DNA from: Pseudoduganella violacea
GTDB lineage: Bacteria > Pseudomonadota > Gammaproteobacteria > Burkholderiales > Burkholderiaceae_D
DNA: 64,000 nucleotides
Reading direction: 5' to 3'
NCBI RefSeq assembly: GCF_014191875.1
Contig: NZ_JACHXD010000019.1
Location: 1 to 64,000, forward strand
Numbering within the stretch: the stretch's first letter is position 1; each line of letters opens with the position of its first letter. Positions 26,637 to 33,218 of this stretch are shown one piece after another. Below the pieces are notes generated by a model. That model did not search any database. It was not told where the DNA came from and saw only the letters and a list, made by a program, of their open reading frames with translations. A program made the translations under genes and the position numbers.

Positions 26637-27068
26637 ATGCTATCAACCGGCTGGTTTTACTGGGCCATGCTGTCGGCCGTGTTTGCGGCATTGACCGCCA
26701 TTTTCGCCAAGATCGGCATCCAAGGCGTCGACTCGGACCTGGCCACCTTGATCCGCACTGTCCTGATCATGCTCTTGCTATCCGCCTTCGTCGCCTATAC
26801 GGGCAAGTGGAATAATCCCCTCCACCTTCCCGCCCGCACCTGGCTGTTTCTCACCCTGTCCGCCCTGGCCACCGGCGCCTCATGGGTATGCTATTTCCGC
26901 GCCCTCAGCGTCGGCAATGCCACCCAGGTCGCCCCCGTGGACAAGTTCAGCCTCGTTCTCGTGGCCGTATTCGCGGCGCTATTTCTCGGGGAACGTCCAT
27001 CGCTGCGCGAGTGGCTCGGCATTGCCATGGTGGGAGGCGGCGTTCTGCTGCTCGCATGGAAACGCTGA
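26637..27068 (+). CDS. EamA-family (DMT) small membrane protein
   Basis: A 143-residue membrane protein with about five hydrophobic helices (FYWAMLSAVFAALTAIFAKI, later LIMLLLSAFVAYTG and WLGIAMVGGGVLLLAWKR) and one EamA domain, as in short DMT transporters that act as dimers. AAGGAG precedes the ATG. Motifs such as AIFAKIGIQGVDSDLATLIR and RALSVGNATQVAPVDKFSLV are characteristic of this group. Substrate unknown. It is part of the inserted block between the sbcC-like gene and PRTRC E. Confidence 0.85.
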   Translation: MLSTGWFYWAMLSAVFAALTAIFAKIGIQGVDSDLATLIRTVLIMLLLSAFVAYTGKWNNPLHLPARTWLFLTLSALATGASWVCYFRALSVGNATQVAPVDKFSLVLVAVFAALFLGERPSLREWLGIAMVGGGVLLLAWKR

Positions 27069-27148
27069 TCACCCAGCGGCGCGGCGTAAGCGCAGCAAGG
27101 CAGGCACGCCGGCTCGTCGCCATTTCTCGGCTGTATTCAGACGAACGA

Positions 27149-27289
27149 TCATGAGGGTTCAGCCGACGGCGCGGAACGCGTCATCAATGCCGCTGGCGTA
27201 CTGTTCATTTGCACGACGATCATTCCAAGCACGATCAACGCAACACCGGCCACCCAGCACACGCTGGCACGTTTAGCCGCCATCCCCAT
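27149..27289 (-). CDS. Tiny membrane protein or transporter tail, 46 residues
   Basis: The ATG overlaps the stop of the upstream yciI-like gene (TGATG), suggesting coupled translation. The product has one hydrophobic helix (WVAGVALIVLGMIVVQ) resembling the final helix of DMT or SMR transporters. It could be the remnant of such a gene or a real single-helix peptide. Nothing else identifies it. Confidence 0.35.
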   Translation of the reverse strand: MGMAAKRASVCWVAGVALIVLGMIVVQMNSTPAALMTRSAPSAEPS

Positions 27290-27597
27290 CAGGCCGATGT
27301 GCGCGGCAGTTCGCGTATTTCGACCGTACCGCCAGCCTCGTAGGTCGGGTTGCCGATCAGGTATTGCCGTGCCTGGTCGACATCGTCCGCCCGGACACGG
27401 ATGTAGCCCCGGATGTCGGTAGGCGCCGGCTGGTCACGTCCATGCTGCTTGCACAGCACCCCAGGCCCGATCGCACTGCCACCGTCAAACTGGCCGGATG
27501 ACTCAAGCGTGAGGATGTATTGCTCCCACCGGTTGGCATCATCGGCAACGGCGTAATCCACAACATCATTGTGCATGAAAAGGATGTAATCGTTCAT
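27289..27597 (-). CDS. YciI-like protein (YCII-related domain)
   Basis: A 102-residue protein of the YCII/DGPF fold: MNDYILFMHNDVVDY at the start, then SGQFDGGSAIGPG and a beta-alpha segment RGYIRVRADDVDQARQYLIG near the end. The length is typical of the family, whose members are small ferredoxin-fold proteins often linked to sigma factors or to regulators; no sigma-factor gene is adjacent. It is followed without a gap by the 46-codon frame. Confidence 0.75.
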   Translation of the reverse strand: MNDYILFMHNDVVDYAVADDANRWEQYILTLESSGQFDGGSAIGPGVLCKQHGRDQPAPTDIRGYIRVRADDVDQARQYLIGNPTYEAGGTVEIRELPRTSA

Positions 27598-27927
27598 ACC
27601 AACTCCTCATATCATTACCCGCGCGGCCTATTCTATCGTGTTCAACAAGGCGTCCACCTGCCAGGCACCGCTGCTCTCAGGCAGCCAGCCTATCCTGCGC
27701 CTAGGTAGAGCGGCCTGACACTTTCCGATCCCACGTCGCAGGACGCCTTGTAGAGCGTACCACCTTTATGCGTCAACATCGACCTCCTTGTTTTAAGCGA
27801 CTAAGTGTGCCTGCCGCCATCGCGTAGTCCGGACTGGCGGCGGCCGCAGGCTGACACCAGCGACTAGACGGCGCCTCCCCCGGGGGTATCTTGGTCTTAC
27901 CGCGATGATCGCGTGAAGGAGGAAATG
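27598..27927. other. Interval before PRTRC E, with a 29-codon frame
   Basis: On the minus strand AAGGAGG precedes an ATG at 27779 that opens only 29 codons (MLTHKGGTLYKASCDVGSES, stop at 27690). It may be the start of a lost gene at the right edge of the inserted block. The rest is probably the promoter region of the PRTRC operon. Confidence 0.4.
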
Positions 27928-28398
27928 ATGGGCCTGTTTACCGAACTCTATGCGCTCACACGCCATACCCGGCTGGCCATGCTGGTCACGGCAGACCACG
28001 ACACCGGACGCATGACGATCTGCGTCATGCCACGCGCGCAACCGGGGGCGCAAACGCCCCTATCCACCGACCTGACCCTGACGGCGACACCGGCCGAATT
28101 CGACGCGGACTTTGTGGCGGCGCTCACCGGTTACAGCCGCCAACTGGTTCCGTTGCTGGAACAGGCCGCTGCAGCGTCCAAAGCGCTGGAAGAGGCGAAG
28201 CAGACGCCCCAGCGGGCAGCACCTGCACCCCGTGCCAAAGCGTGCAGCACACCGGCCAGTCCCCATGCCAGCACCAGCAGCACTGTCGGCAGCGCCGTCC
28301 CGGCGCAAGCAACACCGGCGACCGAGACGCCGCTGGAGAACCCCAACGACGACCCCGACCGCGACTGGATGAAGAACCGCCAGCCTGAATTATTCTGA
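27928..28398 (+). CDS. PRTRC system protein E
   Basis: The 156-residue product begins MGLFTELYALTRHTRLAMLV, has the domain ending in GYSRQLVPLLEQAAAASKAL, then a low-complexity Ala/Pro tail and a terminal DWMKNRQPELF. These are features I associate with PRTRC protein E. AAGGAGG favours the second of two adjacent ATGs (27925 and 27928). It is the first gene of the E-C-F-B-ThiF operon. Its role is unknown. The C-terminal linker could tether a partner. Confidence 0.7.
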   Translation: MGLFTELYALTRHTRLAMLVTADHDTGRMTICVMPRAQPGAQTPLSTDLTLTATPAEFDADFVAALTGYSRQLVPLLEQAAAASKALEEAKQTPQRAAPAPRAKACSTPASPHASTSSTVGSAVPAQATPATETPLENPNDDPDRDWMKNRQPELF

Positions 28399-28412
28399 CA
28401 AGGAGAGAGCAC

Positions 28413-28619
28413 ATGAGCATCACCATTAACAGCATCACCAAACGCTACCGCTACAACGGCATCGCCCTGCCCGCGCCCGCCGGCCTGTCCGACCTGGAAG
28501 TGCGCGACCTGCATAGCCTCTTGTACCCGGACCTGGTCAGCGCCGACATCGTCGCCGGCGAGGTGGTGGACGGTGTGCAGGAAATCACCTTCCAGCGTGC
28601 CGTCGGCACCAAGGGCTGA
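28413..28619 (+). CDS. PRTRC system protein C (ubiquitin-like)
   Basis: A 68-residue protein matching PRTRC C, which belongs to the prokaryotic ubiquitin-like families. The pattern RYRYNGIALPAPAGL, then SDLEVRDLHSLLYPDLVSAD and EITFQRAVGTKG is typical. The protein ends in a single Gly (GTKG), not Gly-Gly. AAGGAG precedes the ATG. With protein B (E2-like) and ThiF (E1-like) downstream it makes up a putative conjugation or sulphur-transfer cassette. The substrate is unknown. Confidence 0.82.
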   Translation: MSITINSITKRYRYNGIALPAPAGLSDLEVRDLHSLLYPDLVSADIVAGEVVDGVQEITFQRAVGTKG

Positions 28620-28727
28620 CGTGCGTTTCGCACAATTCCAGCGGCAGAGCGCCGCGCTGGCCGCCGGCACCGTGGACAGCGCGACGGCGGCCACCGAGCG
28701 GGCATTACATCACAGGGAGTGTGTCCG

Positions 28728-29840
28728 ATGCGCCCAGCAATGGAACCAATGTTGCGCCACCTGCCTGAACGCCGCCCGGCACGGGGAACGGCCAACGCGC
28801 CATCGCGCGCCACCGGCAAGCCTACCGCCCGTGGCCTGACACCCTTGGCCCTGCCGCTGCTCGCGGCGACCATCCCCTTACAGGTCGCGCCCGCCCAGGG
28901 CCGCGCGCGTGTGGCGGCCATTGCCCGGTTCCTTCTCGACGCGGGCGCGGTCACGGCGCGCACCTGGCCTGCGCTCTGCGACGATGCCCTCACCGGCTGC
29001 GCGCGCGCCCTGACCGCCTGGCTGCGTCAGCACACCGGTGCGCTGACGTGTTTTTCGCCCTGCTTTGTGCTCGAGCCGCTTGTGCCGCACACGCTACCCG
29101 CAGCACAGGCGGGCAGCACCTGTACCGACACCGGCGCGATCAAGGGCATCGCTATCGGCTGGACGACGCACGATGTCTGCCATTGGACCGTCGGGCCGGG
29201 ACTCGATTATCTGGAGGCGCGCGTCCCCCTGCTGGGCGCGACGGTGCTCGACATCATGGAATGCAAGGGCGGCCAAGTGTATCCCCTCTTCACACCCGCC
29301 CTGGCGTTGGACGAGGCATCTTATCTCTACTGGCTGGGCGAAGATGACGAAGCCACCCTGCTGGCGGAAGAGGAGGACGAGGCGGCGCGCGCGGCGCTGC
29401 GCGGCGAGATCCCGACGCGCGCGGACATCGACGCCGCCTTTCCGCCATGGGCGCTCTGCTACCGGCGCCAGCGCCTGGCCCTACGGCAGCTCACCCACAT
29501 CGCCCGGCAGCATCCCTGCCCCTATGTGCGGCGCGCCGCCATGCTGGCCCGTACCCTGCACGCCACACCGACCACCACCGACTACCGCGCCGAAGCGGAC
29601 GCCCCTTTTACCGGCTATGGAGCCGTGCTGTGCTGGCGGGACGACGACGTCACCGTGCGCATCGCCAACGACCATGCCCAGCTGGCCTGGCAGGATACCT
29701 ACTGCGACCAGATCGGCCAGGTCCAGTTCGACCTTGCCGCCCCCGAGGCGATGCGCGCCTGGCTGCGCAGGATGCGTCCACAACTGCGCGCCATCGGCCT
29801 GCTCGACCAGTTGCTCTGGCATCTGGCGGAACGAGAATAG
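28728..29840 (+). CDS. PRTRC system protein F
   Basis: A 370-residue protein with blocks typical of PRTRC F: DVCHWTVGPGLDYLEARVPL, DIMECKGGQVYPLFTP and LCYRRQRLALRQLTHIARQH. No catalytic motif was recognised, and conserved Cys residues are few. The ATG at 28728 has GGGAG upstream. The gap of 108 bases after gene C has an open frame but no supported gene. Function unknown; its place between C and B suggests a structural or substrate-recognition part of the cassette. Confidence 0.72.
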   Translation: MRPAMEPMLRHLPERRPARGTANAPSRATGKPTARGLTPLALPLLAATIPLQVAPAQGRARVAAIARFLLDAGAVTARTWPALCDDALTGCARALTAWLRQHTGALTCFSPCFVLEPLVPHTLPAAQAGSTCTDTGAIKGIAIGWTTHDVCHWTVGPGLDYLEARVPLLGATVLDIMECKGGQVYPLFTPALALDEASYLYWLGEDDEATLLAEEEDEAARAALRGEIPTRADIDAAFPPWALCYRRQRLALRQLTHIARQHPCPYVRRAAMLARTLHATPTTTDYRAEADAPFTGYGAVLCWRDDDVTVRIANDHAQLAWQDTYCDQIGQVQFDLAAPEAMRAWLRRMRPQLRAIGLLDQLLWHLAERE

Positions 29841-29863
29841 GACTTCGCAAATAGGAGGTCATC

Positions 29864-30625
29864 ATGCCAGACGCATCGTTCTTCATCCGTCCCGGCGACA
29901 CCGGCAGCATGCAGCTGTCCTGCGCCGTACTCATTTACCGCGCCACGCAAGGCGGCGCGCGCCAGGCCTATGCCAGCATCCACCCGGTCGACGTTCGCGG
30001 CGGCCGGGCGCATCTGCTGGCGGGCAAACCCATGACGCCGCGCGCCGGCCTGCTGCTGGCGCGCGCCTTGGCGCAGCCCGTGGCGCATGACGGTTTTTTG
30101 CCGGGCAATGTGCTCTATAGCGATGGCGAAGCCTTGCTCTGGTGGTGCGCGCCCGCGCGGCGCCACATCGCCTTTCGCAGCGACGAGGCGACCATCGGCG
30201 AAGCCGGGGCCGTGGTGCCGCATCCGGGCCTGGTCTTCCTCGCGTCCAGCAGCGCCTGGCAGGTGTGGGCACTCAAAGGCCGAGGCCGTCCGACACCGGA
30301 GAGCACGCTTTACCAGGCGCCCTACTTCAACGTCAACGGCGACGGTGTGATCTGCCGGGGCAATGTCGCCCTGCCCAACGGCACCACCACGGAACGCATC
30401 GCCGCCTGGGAGCGCGCCTTCTTCTCGTCCTTCTTCACCCACCCCAGCGCCTCGCTGCAACTGGTGCGCTACCGGGGCGGCAGCCATGCTTTCTGGCGCG
30501 CCCAGCTCGATGGCCGTTTCCAGCGTTTCCCGCAGCGGGTGCTGGTATCGCTGGACGCTACGCTTGGCGTGCTGGCAGCGCGCCTACGCCATGCGCAGGC
30601 GCGAGGCGATGGACGTGAAGGATAA
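29864..30625 (+). CDS. PRTRC system protein B (E2-like, Prok-E2 family D)
   Basis: A 253-residue protein with the family pattern LTPRAG-type segment (GKPMTPRAGLLLARAL), GFLPGNVLYSDGEALLWWCA, PGLVFLASSSAWQVWALKGR, then APYFNVNGDGVICRGNVALP, and WERAFFSSFFTHPSAS. Cys164 in VCxGN-like context (VICRGN) is the expected E2 catalytic cysteine. AGGAGG precedes the ATG at 29864. It overlaps the ThiF gene by 17 bases. It should accept a ubiquitin-like protein from the E1-like ThiF partner, judging by the family. Confidence 0.82.
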   Translation: MPDASFFIRPGDTGSMQLSCAVLIYRATQGGARQAYASIHPVDVRGGRAHLLAGKPMTPRAGLLLARALAQPVAHDGFLPGNVLYSDGEALLWWCAPARRHIAFRSDEATIGEAGAVVPHPGLVFLASSSAWQVWALKGRGRPTPESTLYQAPYFNVNGDGVICRGNVALPNGTTTERIAAWERAFFSSFFTHPSASLQLVRYRGGSHAFWRAQLDGRFQRFPQRVLVSLDATLGVLAARLRHAQARGDGREG

Positions 30626-31391
30626 TGCCGTGGACCAACGCCCCCACCGGATCGACGCGGCTCTGCTGACACGGCGCGTCACCGTGCACCTGGCCGGTGT
30701 CGGCGGCAACGGCGCACAGATGGCCGGCTGCCTGGCCAGGCTCGATATCGCCATGCGCGCGCTGGGCCACCCCGATGGACTGCACCTGACAGCCTTCGAC
30801 CCGGACACCGTGAGCGAGGCCAATGTGGGCAGGCAGCTGTATGGCCCGGCCGATATCGGCCAGCACAAGGCCGTCCTCACCATCACGCGCCTGAACCATT
30901 TCTATGGCCTGGACTGGGAGGCCGTGCCCGACACCATCGAATCGACCTGGGAACGAACCGCTCCTTACGGCAACCGGTGCGCCGACTTTCTGATCAGCTG
31001 CGTGGACAGCCGCGCGGCGCGCCGGGCCATGCATGCCTTCGCCTTTTCCGGTGAGCACTACCGCTACTGGCTCGATCTCGGCAACCGCGAGGCCGATGGC
31101 CAGGTGGTACTGGGCCAACCACCGTCCCATGGCAAGACCGATGCCACGCGGTTGCCCTGCGTGACCGAGCGCTATCCGGAACTGCTCGACGCCACCATGG
31201 TCGAGGATACCCGCCCATCGTGTTCCGTGCGCCTGTCGCTGGCCAGCCAGGGGTTGTTCATCAACGACCTCGTGGTACGCTACGGCGCACAACTACTCTA
31301 CGAGCTGTTTTCAACGGGCGGCCTTAGCAGCCATGGCACCGTGTGCAATCTGGCGACAGGGCGCAGCGCCGCCATGCCGGTGGCCCGCTAG
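30609..31391 (+). CDS. PRTRC system ThiF family protein (E1-like)
   Basis: A 260-residue E1/ThiF-type adenylyltransferase. The nucleotide-binding loop GVGGNGAQMAG is at residues 30-40, followed by FDPDTVSEANVGRQLY, which is the ThiF acidic/arginine region, and DFLISCVDSRAARRAM. A Pro-Cys near DATRLPCVTERYPELLD may be the thioester-type cysteine. The start is ATG 30609 (inside gene B) or GTG 30630, which has AAGGA before it. It closes the E-C-F-B-ThiF operon. The usual PRTRC A (JAB protease) gene is not next to it. Confidence 0.85.
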   Translation: MDVKDNAVDQRPHRIDAALLTRRVTVHLAGVGGNGAQMAGCLARLDIAMRALGHPDGLHLTAFDPDTVSEANVGRQLYGPADIGQHKAVLTITRLNHFYGLDWEAVPDTIESTWERTAPYGNRCADFLISCVDSRAARRAMHAFAFSGEHYRYWLDLGNREADGQVVLGQPPSHGKTDATRLPCVTERYPELLDATMVEDTRPSCSVRLSLASQGLFINDLVVRYGAQLLYELFSTGGLSSHGTVCNLATGRSAAMPVAR

Positions 31392-31470
31392 CGTCCGGCC
31401 ATGGAAACAGCGTTTGGTGCCCGGCCGATCGCCGCCCCGCAGCAAAAAAAGTGCTGCAGGCGCACGTGTT

Positions 31471-31956
31471 TCACACAACAGGACCACTGTCGCCAAGCGA
31501 GAGATGGCGATTTCCCAGGTCGGCCGGGACCCACGCTACCCCTTCCCGGAGCAGGTAGCCGCAGACGGCATTGACCGCCATGCCCGGCGGAATGCTGATC
31601 GCGGCATGCCTTCGCTTCATCCCATCGTAGCGGTAGTGGCAGCCAAGACGCACCAAATGCGCCAGGATCTGATCGGAACGATTGCCATCGATGATGGGCA
31701 GCTCGAAAAACACACTGATCGTGCCATGCCCGGACTTCAACAGCACGCGCTGGAAAGCGGGCGCGCCGTCATGCGCAACGAATGGCGCCAACACGACGTC
31801 ACCCCAAGATATGCCGCGCACGAAATAGGGAAAACTCTCCAGCCGATACTGGTCAGCGCCAAGCGAGGTGGCCCACAGCATCTCGCCGCCAATGCTACCG
31901 TCGCCATTGCGGTGGCGAAAGAGTACCTTTGCATCTGGATACATGTCGTCGTTCAT
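31471..31956 (-). CDS. DUF4265 domain-containing protein
   Basis: A 161-residue protein with the DUF4265 pattern: VLFRHRNGDGSIGGEMLWAT, YRLESFPYFVRGISWGDVVL and VLLKSGHGTISVFFEL. The ATG at 31956 (MNDDMYPDAKVLF) is preferred over longer open starts that read through low-quality sequence. Convergent with the PRTRC operon. The function of this family is unknown. Confidence 0.75.
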   Translation of the reverse strand: MNDDMYPDAKVLFRHRNGDGSIGGEMLWATSLGADQYRLESFPYFVRGISWGDVVLAPFVAHDGAPAFQRVLLKSGHGTISVFFELPIIDGNRSDQILAHLVRLGCHYRYDGMKRRHAAISIPPGMAVNAVCGYLLREGVAWVPADLGNRHLSLGDSGPVV

Positions 31957-32160
31957 ATGATCGCACTCTGGTGGATGATGCAGCGGGCAGCGTATCCCAG
32001 TAGCGAGCCGCCGCTGAGCAGTGCAAGTTTTCAAGCCGAAAAGAACATCCTGCCTCACGCCATTGCAACACACAATGCCGCGCTGCACCGCGTTTCGCCG
32101 CGCAAACTCGTCGCGACGCACTCTGCCGCAGCAGGAGCGCTCACCCGCCACGCTGGGACA

Positions 32161-32322
32161 CTACTCATCATCCTGCAGGCTCGGTTGGCAATTCTCCGGA
32201 ATCAAATCCCAGCCCATCTCACGCCGCACATCATCTTTCGTTGGCGCAGGTTCTTCAGCAGGCATGCGCTGCTCCAGATACTCTCGTACTTTCTTACTCG
32301 TTTGAATCGTTATCGGGGTCAT
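32161..32322 (-). CDS. Small hypothetical protein, 53 residues
   Basis: A short frame with a protein-like, charged composition (MTPITIQTSKKVREYLEQRM, then EPAPTKDDVRREMGWDLIPE, ending QDDE). The N-terminal part could form a small helix-turn-helix. Codon use fits a real gene, but no clear ribosome-binding site is seen. Family not recognised. Confidence 0.45.
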   Translation of the reverse strand: MTPITIQTSKKVREYLEQRMPAEEPAPTKDDVRREMGWDLIPENCQPSLQDDE

Positions 32323-32807
32323 GGCTGCAACACCCATCCGTGCGAGGAGAACAACGCCCGCATTTGCGCGGGCACATGGTATGTGTCAGCGACAGCACAC
32401 CACACCTTTCTACGTACCGGCATCCAACACCAAAAGCGCGGCAGGTCACGCATCGGCGCGCAACCTCCCCACATCCGACTGGCCACCGCGTGGCTGGGTG
32501 ACGTATTGGCTGTACTTTAGTACAGGATGCTGCCCTCCCCAAAGGCTATCAATTGACATGTCAGTTTCGCGCAACCGCATTGCCGCCACCGCGCACGCAT
32601 CATACGGCGCGCTGACGGTGAGGTGAGCATTCACCCGTTTGCATGCGCCCCATCGCAGCATCCCTGTTGCCGTCAGCGCGTCGACGCCGCACCGGCCATC
32701 TCCTGCGCCAGGAGATGGCATGTCGTTGGAAGCGCCCCGCACACCGCCTAGGCATGCGGACGGGCAGTTCCCCCATTTCTCGCCATTCCCAAGCCATGAC
32801 TTGCACA
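32323..32807. other. Interval without a supported gene
   Basis: About 485 bases. Open frames on both strands lack ribosome-binding sites and ordinary protein composition. A perfect 10-bp palindrome (TGACATGTCA at 32554-32563) is the only notable signal; it could be an operator for the small gene upstream. Confidence 0.5.
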
Positions 32808-33182
32808 TTAAGGTCCGCCGCGCAATATCCGTAACAGGTAGTCCCGCGCCGCAATGCGCTCCATGCCCTTTTGCTGCAAATGCGGCAACAGCTTGTTAAA
32901 CAACTGGCGCCGGTGCAAGCCGGCATCAGAGATATCGCGCCGGTCCGAAAAAAAGTCCATCAGCGTGGAGCCGCATACACAATTGCGATAGGCCTCGACG
33001 ATGGCCACATTGTTGTCATCAAAGCCTTCCTTCAAGCCCGTCATGCTTTTGCGTATCGACTGCGTCTGCAGCATAAACTCGTCCGCCGTGGCGAACACGC
33101 GCCCGCAGGTCTTGCAATGCTTGGGAAAGGCCGAGGCGGCCAACGCCTGCAAACCTTCAAAGAAAAGCTGCTGCTGCATCAC
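32808..33182 (-). CDS. Small Cys-rich hypothetical protein at the end of the signalling operon
   Basis: A 124-residue protein with a zinc-ribbon-like pair CKTCGRVF (about C23, C26) and CVCGSTLMDFFSDRRDIS (about C68, C70). The C-terminal 35 residues are helical (LFNKLLPHLQQKGMERIAAR). GAGGAG precedes the two overlapping ATGs. It lies 36 bases after the response-regulator gene and is the last gene of the operon. Role unknown; an accessory of c-di-GMP signalling is only suggested by position. Confidence 0.65.
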   Translation of the reverse strand: MMQQQLFFEGLQALAASAFPKHCKTCGRVFATADEFMLQTQSIRKSMTGLKEGFDDNNVAIVEAYRNCVCGSTLMDFFSDRRDISDAGLHRRQLFNKLLPHLQQKGMERIAARDYLLRILRGGP

Positions 33183-33218
33183 GCCTTCTCCTCACGAGCA
33201 CACCAGCGAACGGCACAG

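Noticed and set aside
28619..28727. Small frame between PRTRC C and F starting at a GTG
   Set aside because: It lacks a ribosome-binding site and runs into the F gene in another frame.
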